This document shows positions 31,315 to 43,445 of a stretch of DNA of 64,000 nt, piece by piece. The notes below the pieces were generated by a model, which had not been told where the DNA came from, ran no database searches, and saw nothing but the letters and a program-made list of their open reading frames with translations. Position 1 is the stretch's first letter. The number at the start of each line of letters is the position of its first letter. Source of the DNA: Lolium rigidum (Eukaryota; Streptophyta; Magnoliopsida; Poales; Poaceae); NCBI RefSeq assembly GCF_022539505.1, contig NC_061511.1:39297144-39361143 (forward strand). Direction: 5' to 3'. A program made the translations under genes and the position numbers.

Positions 31315-34300
31315 TCATCTGAGGTAGCTGGTCACCTTGGTGCGTTCGTTGAAGGAGGCGAACTTCGGTGGAAGCTTGGGCTCGTAGCTATTGCAGTGTG
31401 AGGTCGAGACCCACTGGAGCTTGCTCCACCAGCTCCTCTCACCGTTCACCTTCACCATCTCTTGCCGATCTTGTAGACGCGGGAGGCTTCGGAGGCTCCA
31501 GCATCCCCGGACGTGAAACTCCTTCAACATGGGTGCTGTTACGGTGGCTTCATTGTTGTTGAATTGCTGGAGCAGTGGCAGATCTTGCAGACGTATCCTT
31601 TGGAGGTTCGGGAGCTGATATGTATCATCTTGCAGATCAATACTGCTGTTGAAAATTTTCTTCAGGTTGTAGCAGAATAGGATGTCAAGTGTCTTAAGAC
31701 ATGGTAGTGTTACAGCATCTGGCATCATGGCCTCCAATCTTGGGCAGTACTCCAAGTGCAGGTGCTCTAATGAACTGAAGGCAATACTACTGAATAGAGA
31801 GCAGAACGAAACTAGACTTCTCAGATAGTCAGATTACAGACATGCACATTTCGTAGATTTTTCAAGCCTGAAGAATACTTGAAAACTTGCTCCATTTTAT
31901 GGCAACAAAGTAGCTCGCATTCTTCTAGATCATGGAAATTGCTCCAATCAGACAAAATTTCCATAGCAGTATCACATGTCACTGATACTGATTTAGTGAC
32001 AGATAGAAGACTGTATAAACCAGAAGGTGGATGTCGCATCCCTGTGATCTCCACATGGCGGTCAGTTTGCTGGACTGTATTTTGTGACACAATTTCAATT
32101 TCCTGTGCATAGCAACTGCTATATGCATCCATATATGTTAATTGCTTCTGCACCAACTCTTGCAACTGGTTATCAACCATTCCTTCATGCTGTAATCTCA
32201 TGTTATTTGTACTGCATGGAGCGACTCGAACATAGAAAGAATGGAAAAATCGTCCATCTCTTACTAGATCCACGCAAGATTCTCTGAAGCTAAAGAAGAA
32301 CATGGTGTCGGAAACACACACTTGAGAAACTTGATCAAAGTGATTACCATTTCCTTCGTTGCAATGATCCAAGTAAAACACCTCTGGAAGTCTCTCTAGC
32401 ATATGCCAAGGAAATCGCCACAGAGACGGGACACCCACTAGGAGCAATCGTCTGAGTTGCTGACCATTAGGGATATCTGCAGGGAGCTCCTCAATAGATG
32501 TACCTGACAAATCAACCTCCTCCAAAGCACCAAGATTCTTGAGCTCGATGGACCTAAGTTTTGTACATCCACGCAAGGACAAGTGTTGAATAAGAGGTGC
32601 GCCAATCAACGAGAAGGATTTCAGGTTATGATGCCCTTCCAATCTGATTGTATGGACCCTAGAGATTGGCCTTGAAAGTGAAATCAAGTTATTGTTGTCA
32701 ATGAGTTTAAGCGACTGAAGCTTCTGCATTTCTTCAAATATCTTATGGGGGAAGTATCTTATTCGAGTCTTTGTGATCTCAAGGGTAGTTAGGCTGGATA
32801 GTGCAACCATGGAAGGAGGTAGCTCCACAAGGCTGGAGCAGTTTACAAGAATAAGCTCTTCAAGATTTGACATGGCCTGGAAGAAGTTGGGAGGGAACGC
32901 CGCTATCTGTGAATATGACATGTCGAGATATATCAAATTGCTCTTTCGGTTGGCTACATCTTGCGTCAGATGAGAAAAAGGAACTCCATTCATATCAAGG
33001 ATTTCAAGCTGTCATAGACTGGACAATGGTGAACTAGTACTTTTTGTTGAATATGGGTCACTAGTTGTGGAGGAAACAAAGAGAGTTTTGAGATCATGGC
33101 AGCCTCGAAGTGAGAGCAACCTAAGGTTTTGGAGACAGCCGATGGAACCAGGGAGTGATTCTAGTGGAGTATAGGAAAGATCAAGGACACGAAGAAAGCA
33201 GAGTTTAGGTAATAATTGATTTAGTTTGGAAAGTATGAGTGATTGTTGCGAGCAGCCTCTTAGCATAAGTGCAGTGGTACCCCTGGCTTCTTCCTCCTGG
33301 CTCAACAACCATTCTCGGCTTACATGCCATCCATGGTCACCAGAAAAGGAGGCCCATTTCTTCTTGTTATCAGATAGTTCATCTACTGTGATGCTGTCTG
33401 CAATGAGGGCATGGTAGACTAGAAATTGTGCAGCAGTACATGTGGCTTCATTAGCTTCATTAGCAGGTGAAAATGGTAGCTGCAATAGAGAGTACTCCTT
33501 AAACGCTTCAAGGATGATCCTCCCAACTCGATGCATATAGGAACACTTGCTGCTGCTGATGAAGCTGGTTTTTTCCTTTGCCTTAATAGACTGACAAGGT
33601 AGGATGCCTTCGACGGCCCACTGGTGGATGAGCTCATCCGAGGTAACATCCACAGCTTGTGAATGTTTGGCAAAGATAGCCATGGTGTAGTGGAAGCAAT
33701 CAAGGGCCACGCGATGCCAATGCTCTTTGCTTTCTTGATTCATCATTTTTAGTATGTAGTCGGCTGATTGGTGCAACGCAGCTAGGATAAGAATAACAAC
33801 CTTGTTATCACTGTCAATGGATATAACTTCATCATCTTCTGACTTGCTCTTGTTGTAGGTATCATGATAACTGGTTGAGATGACCCATCTAGAATCTTTC
33901 CACATGGGAGGAGGAAGCCCACAATCCCGTGTAAAACTGGCAATCTCAAGTGGCGGCTCAAGGTTATCAACCACTAGCAAGTACCTCTCTGTTGACAACT
34001 TCTTAATTATCAGAGGAACTATCACGTGTTGGAGGTGATACTCCAAATTTTCAGGCCTACGAAAACCATAGGTGTAGTACTGTATCAAAAACTGCTCTTT
34101 GTTGCGCATGTCGCTGTAGTGGTCGAGCAGCCCGAGCTCCTTTGCCACCGTGGCGGCCAGTAGGTACTTGATGCTCATGATGCCACTTCCCACGACTTCA
34201 TCTATAGTTGACGGGGCCTTCAAATCCACTTTTATCACATGCTTGAAAACGCCCACGTAATCAATGCGTCCATAGGCAGCAGCAAATGTTTCTGATATGG

Positions 34301-35228
34301 TTCGTTTGAATGATGCCATGTGCCCCACCCCGACATTCCAATGCACAAAACCTGTGTGCATCTGTGCACGGAACAGATCATAATATGCATCCTTTCTGCG
34401 GTATCCATTAAACCTGACCACATAAACAGATGAATAATTAACACTTCATTAATCGAAATTATCAACAACAAGCTTGCCAACAACGACTTGTCAACATTAA
34501 TCATATTCAGGGCATGCATTAAAAAATAGAAAGAATGACATTAAAGTAATAAAGCCCAAACAGGCAACGGTGCACAGCTTTGATACTGGTATACCAGTTT
34601 ACAAAACATGCTCACAAGAGAGAAAGACAACATCAACCATTAATGAGAGTGGCAGCTACAATCATTTAACAAATAGAAAATACTCCCTCCATTAATTCCA
34701 AAGAATACGGCGTCCTTGTTTTTCATGTTTTTTCTTACCAAAAAAATTACTCCAAATATGAAGATGGTTAGTCTAAAGTTAGCATCATCAGAAAGTGTTT
34801 TCCAATACGAATCTAACGATATTAATTGCGTACAACATCATTAAGATTTTGTTGCTCAATTTTATCGGTCAAAGTTCAGCTTGGAATACGTGCACGCTTT
34901 ATTCATTGATTATTCATTGAAACGGGGGTAGAAACAAGATTATCCAATGCTTGGTTCTTTGTCCCCACGCTAGTCCCCGCTCCACACCTCTCTGCCTGCC
35001 GCCGACAACGCCGCCATGGCCCCCAAGTAGGGGGTGTGACGTTTAGCTTACTAGGTTGTTGTGAGGAAAAAACATACATTGATAACCAATACAAATACAC
35101 TGTGTAACTTAAGAGATGAATGTAAAATAAAAAAGTTATGAACAATACCAAAAGTCTCTATCTCTTAGATCTTCACGCCATTTTTCCCGCGTAGCATCAG
35201 GCCATCTTTCCCTCGAAGATGATTCCAT
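31315..35228 (-). pseudogene. NLR2: NB-LRR-like immune receptor gene with two lesions
   Basis: This is an NLR-type immune receptor gene of two exons. Proposed exon 1 (35149-35228) encodes MESSSRERWPDATREKWRED and a few more residues, ending at a TG/GTATTG donor. The acceptor at 34414-34415 opens exon 2 (34413-31315). The NB-ARC region has GVGHMASF where a P-loop should be, HVIKVDL (RNBS-A), LLVVDNL (kinase 2), RWVISTS (RNBS-B) and CGLPP (GLPL-like). A winged-helix part and about ten LRRs follow (LRVLDLSYTPLESLPGSIG, FPPNFFQAMSNLEELIL and others). It ends SYLR after ERSWWSKLQW, recalling grass proteins related to At4g19050 (from memory). Lesions are TGA at 33012-33014 (TAC in NLR3), same frame on both sides, and an 8-nt insertion at 31821-31828. 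Without them the protein would be about 1060 residues. It could be a recent pseudogene or a null allele. Confidence 0.82.
34683..34929. mobile_element. possible MITE in NLR2 intron (one clear end)
   Basis: TA plus CTCCCTCCATTAATTCC marks a Stowaway-type left end. The right end (about GAAACGGGGG then TA at 34930-34931) pairs poorly. Size and AT content fit, but the second end is unconvincing. Confidence 0.35.
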
Positions 35229-36063
35229 GATGTATGTTCAGTAGTTTACCAAACTTCCTAGTTTTCCCAGCCTGGAAGAAGGTGACGTAGACGTACGTGA
35301 ATCGGTTAGTAACAAGGACCATGTGATCATTACCATAAGCAGGGAAACAAAAAAAAAAGATTGTATAATGTGCGTAAACTGGATAGGACTAGTAGAAATT
35401 CAGTACTTGTTAAAGAAAGAACCTTCTCAAGATAAGAAAATACAGTCCACGTGCAAGACATACTATGCTAATAAAGGAATGAGAAAAAAAATACTAGTGA
35501 AAAATGAGAAACCGCACGCTACTTCTTGAACATTTTTTTTCGATATGGGGAAACTACTTCTTGAACATTGAGAAGTACTAGTGAGTAGTGAGTTACTGCA
35601 CATTAGTTCCCTGGTGGTCGCTGCAATTCAGGGAGGCTAAAGGAAGGACAAGGACGACCTCTTGATATTTCTGGGTGAGGTTCCTTTTGCTTGGAGTGAG
35701 CATGCATGATGGGAAAACAGTTCAGTTTGGAGCACGAGTGTCCGTTGCTGTTGCAACTTTTGTTGTTGATTAAACCCTTTCTCAGATGAACAGATATCCT
35801 ATTTTGTCATATATTATTTAGATGTATCTTTTAGGACATTTCTGCTGATACATTTTCCGGATATTTAAATGTCAAACGGTGACATCAGCATATTCACTTT
35901 TGGCTACACCACATGCTAGATCTGGCACAAACAGTTCAGATAAGGGCAGGTATGAACCATTTACTCTCACACAATGATAGCAAATTTAAACTAAATGTTA
36001 TTATATTTTTATTTAGCAACATGTAGATCTTTTCTAATATTAGGATTTTTTATACTTTTAGAT
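34930..36063. repeat. NLR2 intron end and upstream flank (pair of 4737-5800)
   Basis: The segment contains NLR2 exon 1 (35149-35228) and then backbone homologous to the NLR1 upstream region (see 4737-5800). A promoter cannot be placed with confidence. The backbone stops near 36063, where the LINE-type element begins, and resumes near 57490. Confidence 0.6.
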
Positions 36064-37085
36064 AAATTTTTCGATAAAGGGAATATATTAATATCAAAAG
36101 ATACCAATTACACCCAGCCTCTGCAACAACGCAACACCCTAATGGCAGTACGGATGCACACAGCCAAAAAAATAAAAGAAAACTAAGAAACGAAAGTCCC
36201 GCTATAACATCCTAGGCTTAGCAACAGCAATACAACCACCACCAAGACAACACCTGAAATACAGAATCTCCAAAAACGACATCTCCAAGAAGGAAACGGT
36301 GCACCAGCACCGTAATCGCCCGACCAAAGATCTTAGGTTTTCACCCTGAAGATAATCCCCGCTCTCAAAACAATGCCTCCAACAAGGTCATTGCCAGGCA
36401 CAACCAGTTAAGGCCAGACCTTGGGTTTTCACCCTGAAAGGTAGGACTCTGAACTTCACCTGTGCTGCCGCCCCCACTTCCATACCACTGTTGCGGAGCC
36501 CGGGACACCAAGCAAGTCCCTCAACAAGGCGGAGACTTGAACCTCTCTTAGCTAGTCCTCTGCTCCGGCCTTCATGTTATTCCCTTCATCTGATTGCATC
36601 ATGGACCAAAATGTCTCTTGATTCCAACACAGACCAGAGCTTCGCGTCGCTCCCTCCAGAACCAATCGGCCGGAATAAAAGCATGGGTGCGCACGACCGA
36701 ATACCACCGATCCAGCAAACTCCAGGCAAAAAAAGCACTGTTACATTCGCCGGCGGTGCCTTCCGAAACTCAACACTCCTGCCAGATCGAGAAGAGCAAA
36801 CCTCAGGCAAGTCTTCATCTTCGCCCAAGAGAGACCCTAGGACCGATGCCTTTATTCAGGTCGGGCCCCCACGCCGGCGACCATCCCAGGCTGGCCACAG
36901 ATGCTGCCGGAGACACCAAGCGCAGATTGCGTTGTCCGGAGACACCGCACACGCCCTGGGCACCACCGCATTCGAAATCCAGCCCTCCACCGACGACAAC
37001 AGCCATCGCCGGCTTGCACGCCTCTCCACCTCGCCGCCGAGACGCGGTGACAGATCGAAAGACCCACTGACATAGGCATCCCCAA
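36064..37085 (-). mobile_element. LINE-type element, 3' portion (host of the nest)
   Basis: On the minus strand the element ends TTGATATTAATATATTCCC-TTTATCGAAAAA at 36064, an ending I recall from grass LINE-type repeats. Upstream are CTGTGTGCATCC, GGTGTTGCGTTGTTGCAGAG and GC-rich DNA with open but uninformative frames on both strands. It continues at 39705-39956 and 57236-57487 after two nested insertions. Reverse transcriptase was not found in the pieces, so this is a non-autonomous or 5'-truncated copy. No target duplication could be recognised. Confidence 0.6.
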
Positions 37086-39704
37086 TGGGCCTGCCAAAGA
37101 TGGTACCCGGGGTTTACTGAAGGCCCATGACTCAAAAATATAAAGTTCGGAAGCCCAAGATAGTGTTAAGGAAAGCTAGAGTTGTATTAGGAAATATAGA
37201 CTTGTAATTTTACGGGACGGGTTAGAAACCCTCCCGGACTCTGTAACTTGTGTATTACGAATCCCTCGGCTCCGCCTCCTATATAAGGGGGAGTCGAGGG
37301 ACAAAGAAAGGATCGATTCATTGTTTTACGCAACCCTAGTTTTTACGTCGTCGAGTACTTTTCGGCTGAAACCTTCGAGATCTACTTGCCCTCTACTTCC
37401 AACTAAACCCTAGTCTACAATCCGTAGGCATTGATAAGTTAATCCCTTGTCAATTGGCGCCGTCTGTGGGAATTAGAGGTGTCAAGGAGCTGATCTCGAT
37501 GGCACGTTCAAGATCGTCGACTTCGTCAACTGCAAGCAACGCGATGGACAGAGGTAAACAGATCGAAACTGGTCTAGTCGATTTTATTCCTCACCCGCCC
37601 TCCCGTTTGGATGCATATGCGTATCTGGAGGAGCCCATGGGGATGACGATCGGAAAGTTCTACTTCCGCGTCGAGAAGGAAGGAGCATATCGTCTCGAGA
37701 TTCCGATCTCGTCGGGATTAGCAGCAGTCAATCCCGATTTTTCGAGCTCGACATTATCAATCGAGTCAGGCGACGAGGAAACTTCATCGCCACGCTTCAT
37801 CAGCACCAGGGCAAGCGAAAAACTCGCCAAGATCTTCAGCGACATGTCCTTTGAGTCATCCGCGGACTCCGATATAAGCGATGACTCGAGCAACATAGGC
37901 AGCTTCAACTTCATCGACGAATCCACCATTGTTGGAAAGGTCTTCACCAATCTCTATGATGGTGTCACCAAACCCGACAAAGTTCAGAGTCCAAAATATC
38001 ATCAGATCTACGCCATTGGAGAAACAAGTCGCGAACAGGAGACATCAGAGAACTTCGACGATGCGGGAAATCCGTACGTCGATCCTGCAGATCTCACGCG
38101 AGGATTAGGAACAAAATATATCGGCATAGGGACGCGAGAGATGGTGCGATTTCCGCAGGCAGTATGGGATCGAGTCGAAAGAGCTATCAATGGTACAGAG
38201 CCTATGACCGTAACAGCGACACCTGAGGAGTTACAAGCGTATCAATATAGGCTTGCACGTGTCAGGCGAAAACTCGAGAAACAGAAGATTGCATTGGACA
38301 GGAGGCAAGAAGCGGCATCAGCATCAAGTAGGCGAAGAGCGGAGCTGAGTCGACAGTCAGGTACTTCGGGAAGCAATCACAGGGAAGCTCGCAACAGGGC
38401 AAGGTCTCGACTAAACAACATACCTGAAGCTGAGAGGGAAAATTTAGTTCAAAACCTCGACATGTCCTTTATGTCGATAGACACGAGGGGGAACATTATC
38501 CCTAAGACGCCAGAAGCTGGGTACATGGCAACACAAGCCTTTATCCTCGCATCCAAACCACCTCCCGGAGATCCAAGGGAAGCATTGTACAATATGGCCA
38601 TGGCAGGAGTTGGAGCCATGGGAACGGCGTTTATAAATTCGCCTCCCGAAGGATCAGCAAGGCAAAATAGTCCACGACCTACTGCGGCAGCACCAGGTCC
38701 AGAGAGGACAAGCGGAGCAAGAGACATAGCAGCACAAGCAAGGGTGGACAGAGCACGACAAAATAGAAGGGAACATCGACAATCTCCGGAGATAGATAAC
38801 GAAGATATGTGCGGGTTACCATGCTTTACAAGGAGGGTCCGGAAAACTCGAGTCCCCTCAGGGTTTAAATTACCCGATAACTTCAAGAAATTCGATGGTC
38901 TGCAAGATCCCGAGGATTGGTTGGTTGATTATCTCGAGACGGTGAAACTGATAGGCGGCACCAGAGCAACGGCCATGCAAAGCATTCAAGTACACCTGAG
39001 TGGAGCCGCACGATCTTGGATAAAGAAGCTTCCTTCGGGTTCCATCGACAGCTGGGAGAGCTTTGAAGACGTATTCGTCAAGAATTTCCGATCCACCTGT
39101 AAAAAACCCGCATCGCTAGAAGAGCTGAGGGCGTGTCGACAAAAGCATGATGAATCAATGAGAAAGTATATCCAGAGGTGGAACATCATTAAAAACTCGG
39201 TAGAGAACATATCTGACGAGAGAGCAATAGATGCGTTCGTGGCAGGAATTCGACGTGGAGATTTCGTCGAAGATTTGGGAAGAACCAACCCAAAGACAGT
39301 GTCAGCATTAATGGAGATAGCAAACAGGTGGGCAGATGGAGAGGATGCTGTTCACAACAAGCGGCACAGGTCACCAGAGGAGGACCGTAGTCGAAATTTT
39401 CAAAATAGACGACGTTTTCCTCGACAGTTCTCGAGTTATGATGCTCCTGGCCAAATATCGGCTGGTTTTTGAGGAAACAGTGGAGGAAGCAACAGAGATG
39501 ACTATCAAAGAAGCAACGAGCAACGAGGCGACAATAGAGATGATTCCCGAAATAACAGGCAAAATAGTGGACCGAGGTTCCAGAGACCATATATATCTCC
39601 CGAGGATATGATGAACGGGCCGTGTCAGATGCATTTCTATCTCGACAATAACGGGAAGAGGCAGTCAGGACACCTCGATTCATTGATAAGTTAATCCCTT
39701 GTCA
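37086..39704 (+). mobile_element. Ty3-gypsy element, internally deleted
   Basis: The 5' LTR is 37086-37452 (TGGGCCTGCC ... CCCTTGTCA) with a TATA-like CCTATATAAGGGGG at 37276-37290. The next bases, ATTGGCGCCGTCTGTGGG, are the primer-site region usual in plant gypsy elements. After gag the sequence jumps directly to the last 24 bp of the 3' LTR (39681-39704, identical to 37429-37452). Everything from late gag through pol and nearly the whole 3' LTR is gone. Flanks CCCAA (37081-37085) and CCCAC (39705-39709) are a near-match TSD. It is inserted in the LINE-type element. Confidence 0.8.
37499..39680 (+). pseudogene. gypsy gag (capsid) with in-frame stop, fused to LTR edge
   Basis: This encodes the particle-forming gag protein. 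The ATG at 37499 (MARSRSSTSS) is preferred over the upstream TTG in the primer-site region. The frame is open to TGA at 39470-39472, then stays open in the same frame to the deletion junction. After an acidic/serine-rich N-terminal half, the retrotransposon gag core is clear: FKLPDNFKKFDGLQDPEDW, LSGAARSWIKKLP, SWESFEDVFVKNF, RQKHDESMRKYIQRW, then a basic RRRFPRQF stretch. After the stop comes MNGPCQMHFYLDNNGKRQS, a conserved gag tail. No zinc knuckle, protease or RT is present. The stop is a plausible CGA to TGA change, as 5-methylcytosine deamination would give. Confidence 0.82.
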
Positions 39705-39956
39705 CCCACCACCACCATCCGCAGGCCGACCATCTCCGGCGAAGAAGAGGGTCGCCTCCACCGTCGAACCCAAGGCTGCTGCCCCGGGCGACCTCGTGCC
39801 GCGGGAGAAGCCCAAGATCACCTCCACGCACCGGCGAGAGGCGGAGATATTGGCGCAGATCGAGGACCTAGCCGCCCACCACCAGCCACCACCGGCGTGC
39901 CGCGGCGAGGAGCCGACGGGAGGCGGGGGCCGCAGCGCCAAGGTCTGGCCGCCGCC
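39705..39956 (-). mobile_element. LINE-type element, middle piece
   Basis: This is GC-rich DNA between the gypsy and copia insertions. On the plus strand it has an open frame (KPKITSTHRREAEILAQ), but the orientation of the host element makes this doubtful as a gene. It ends at the copia target CCGCC (39952-39956). Confidence 0.5.
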
Positions 39957-42428
39957 TGTTGGAGATATGCCCGAGAGACAATAATAAAGTAGTTATTGTT
40001 ATATCTTAGTGTTCATGATAAATGTTTACACTCCATGCTATAATTGTATTAACCGGAAACATTGATACATGTGTGTTGTGTGAACAACCAGAGTTCCTAG
40101 TAAGCCTCTCGTTTAACTAGCTTGTTTATTAATAGATGATCATGGTTTCCTGATCATGAACATTGGATGTTATTAATAACAAGGTCATATCATTAGGTGA
40201 ATGATGTGATGGACATACACCCATAGTAAGCGTAGCATATGATCAAGTCATTTAGTTCTTTATGCTTCAAGCTTTAATATGCATAGTAACTTAATCCTTT
40301 GACCATGAGATCATGTAAATCACTTATACCGGAAGGGTACTTTGATTACATCAAACGTCACTGCGTAAATGGGTGGTTATAAAGATGGGATTAAGTATTT
40401 GGAAAGTATGAGTTGAGGCATATGGATCAATAGTGGGATTTGTCCATCCTAATGACGGATAGATATACTCTGGGCCCTCTCGGTGGAATGACATCCAATT
40501 AGCTTGCAAGCATGTGACTAGTTCACAAGGGATATCATATCACGGTACGAGTAAAGAGTACTTATCGGTAACGAGGTTGAACTAGGTATGGAGATACCGA
40601 CGATCAAACTTCGGATAAGTAAAATATCGCGAGACAAAGGGAATTGTTGTTGTGATTCGTAGCATAGAAAACAAAAAATTTCCTATCGCAAGAACGAAGA
40701 ACAAGCCAAGATTCAATCAAGAAGATGGTAGCAACGAGGTGAAGATCAACATACCCTTGAAGATCACAAAGAGTTAACGAGATCAGATCTCGTGGTTGAT
40801 GTAGACGATCACTTGCCGCTTGCAAAAGCGCGTAGAAGATCCTGACGGTGCCACGAACGGGCAGCACCTCCGTACTCGGTCACACGTTCGGTGTTGATGA
40901 CGACGTCCTCCTCCCCGTTCCAGGGGCAGCGGAAGTAGTAGATCCTCCTCGGAATCCCGACAGCACGACGGCGTGGTGGCGGTGGTGGTGGAGATCTCCG
41001 GCAGGGCTTCGCCTAAGCGCTGCTGGAGTTGCCGGTGGAAGAGGGGGTGGTTAGGGTTTGGGAGAGGGGGAGCCTGGGCGCCGGCCTCAAGGGGGCAGGG
41101 GTGGTGCGGCCACAATTGTTGTGCTGCCCCCCTCCCTCTCTCCCTCATTATATAGGTGGATCCCCAAGGATTAGGTCAAAAGTCTCCGAATAAGACCCCA
41201 ACACAAAACCTTCCATATTGCCAAACCTAGGGGGAGTGGGACTCCCCCCTTCCTTTGGTGGGGCTGGCCGGCCACCCTTGGAGGAGTCCACCTGGGACTC
41301 CTCCTCCCTTAGGCTGGCCGGCCATGGTGGGTGGAGCCTTCCATGGTGATTTCTTCCGGACCCTTCTAGAACCTTCTAGAACCTTCCAGAAAAATACCGG
41401 ATCATTTTCAAACCTAGAAAATGACTTCCTATATATGAATCTTATTCTCCGGACCATTCCGGACCTCCTCGTGATGTCCTGGATCCCATCCGAGACTCCG
41501 AACAAACATTCGAACTCCATTCCATATTCCATATCTACTTAAACGACATCAAACCTTAAGTGTGTCACCCTACGGTTCGTGAACTATGCAGACATAGTCG
41601 AGACTCTTCTCCGACCAATAACCAATAGCGGGATACTGGAGATCCATAATGGCTCCCACATATTCAACGATAACTTAGTGATCGATTGAACCATTTACAT
41701 ACGATACCGATTCCCTTTGTCACGCGATATTTTACTTGTCCGAGGTTTGATCATCGGTATCTCCATACCTTGTTCAACCTCGTCTCCTGACAAGTACTCT
41801 TTACTCATACCGTGGCATGTCATCTCTTGTGACCAAGTCACATGCTTGCAAGCTAATCAGACAACATTCCATCGAGAGGGCCCAGAGTATATCTATCCGT
41901 CATCGGGATGGACAATATCCCACTCTTGATCCATATGCCTCAACTCATACTTTCCGAATACTTAATCCCACCTTTATAACCACCCATTTACGCAGTGGTG
42001 TTTGATGTAATCAAATTACCCTTCCAGTATAAGTGATTTACATGATCTCATGGTCGAAGGACTAGGTAACTATGTATCAAAAGCTTATAGCAAATTTGAA
42101 CTTAATGACGTGATCTTATGCTACGCTTAATTGGGTGTGTCCATTACATCATTCATCTAATGATATAACCTTGTTATTAATAACATCCAATGTTCATGAT
42201 CATGAAACTATGATCATCCATTAATCAACAAGCTAGTTATACAAGAGGCTTACTAGGGACTCCTTGTTGTTCACATAACACACATGTATCAATGTTTCGG
42301 TTAATACAATTATAGCATGGTATGCAAACATTTATCATAAACACAAAGATATATAATAACCACTTTATTATTGCCTCTTGGGCATATCTCCAACAGTCTC
42401 CCACTTGCATTAGAGTCAACAATCTAGA

Positions 42429-43440
42429 TTACATTGTAAGGTACCTAACACCCATGGCATTCTGGTGTTGGTCATGCTTTGCCCTAGGGAGAGCTTTAGT
42501 CAACGGATCTGCCACATTCAGATCCGTGTGTACTTTGCAAATCTTTACTTCACCATCTTCGATGTACTCGCGAATCGAATGAAAACGCAGCTTGATATGC
42601 TTCAGCTTCTTGTGTGACCTTGGTTCTTGTGCATTGGCGATGGCACCCATGTTGTCACAATAGATGACTAATGGGTCCAATGCACTAGGAACCACACCAA
42701 GCTCAACAATGAACCTCTTCATCCATACCGCTTCCGATGAAGCCTCCGAAGCCGCTATGTATTCAGATTCAGTTGAAGTCTTCGCCACCGTGCACTGCTT
42801 GGAACTCATCCAGCTAACTGCAGCACCATTCAATATAAACACGTACCCAGACTGAGACTTAGAGTCATCAGGATCAGTGTTCCAACTAGCATCGGTGTAA
42901 CTGGTTACAACGAGCTCTTGGTCACCGCCATAACAAAGAAACATATCCTTAGTCCTTTTCAAGTACTTTAGGATATTCTTGACCGCTGTCCAGTGCTCCA
43001 TTCCTGGATCACTTTAATATCTGCTGGTCAAACTAACAGCATGTGCGATATCCGGTCTAGTACACAGCATGGCATACATGATAGAGCCCATCTGCCGAGG
43101 CATAGGGGATACTGATTCATCCTTTCTCTCTCTTCTGCCGTAGCCAGACCTTGAGTTTTACTCAAGACCTTACGTTGCAACATGGGCAAGAACCCTTTCT
43201 TGCTTTCATCCATTCTAAACTTCTTTAGAATCTTGTCCAGGTATGTACTCTGTGAAAGCCCTATTAGGCGTCTTGATCTATCTCTATAAATCTTGATGCC
43301 TAAAATGTACGCTTGCTTCACCAAGGTCTTTCATTGAAAAACACTTATTCAAATAACCTTTTACATCTGCTTAATAGTTCTATATCATTCCCAATCAATA
43401 ATATGTCATCTACATATAATATCGGGAATGCTACGGAGCT
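42429..43440 (-). pseudogene. copia RT C-terminal part and RNase H (minus element)
   Basis: RNase H is open from 43001 to 42429, with SYTDASWNTDPDDSKSQSGY, TSTESEYIAASEA, IYCDNMGAIANAQE and HIKLRFHSIREY, so the D-E-D catalytic set is in place. Just upstream, the RT catalytic box LYVDDILLIGND is encoded near 43390-43420 but out of frame with the preceding RT, and AYILGIKIYRDRSRRLIGLS lies near 43260-43320. Several single-base shifts separate these pieces. Confidence 0.85.
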
Positions 43441-43445
43441 CCCAC

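Noticed and set aside
34414..34421. NLR2 protein starting MVRFNGYRR at 34421
   Set aside because: This ATG lies in the intron upstream of the AG acceptor. The exon 1 ATG at 35228 gives a matching phase (TG plus G) and a sensible N-terminus.
36491..37075. 194-codon open frame near 36491 as a host gene
   Set aside because: It lies antisense in the LINE-type element, overlaps equally long frames on both strands, and has no recognisable domain.
37454..37498. Upstream start of the gypsy gag at 37454
   Set aside because: It is a TTG inside the primer-site region; the ATG at 37499 is the credible start.
39702..39992. GC-rich open frames around 39700-39990
   Set aside because: They are a continuation of the LINE-type element and run into the copia LTR; open frames exist on both strands because of high GC content.
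40783..41148. Pro/Arg-rich open frames inside the copia LTRs (also at 47855, 49837 and 56633)
   Set aside because: They recur in every LTR copy in both orientations with shifting frames; they reflect LTR base composition, not proteins.
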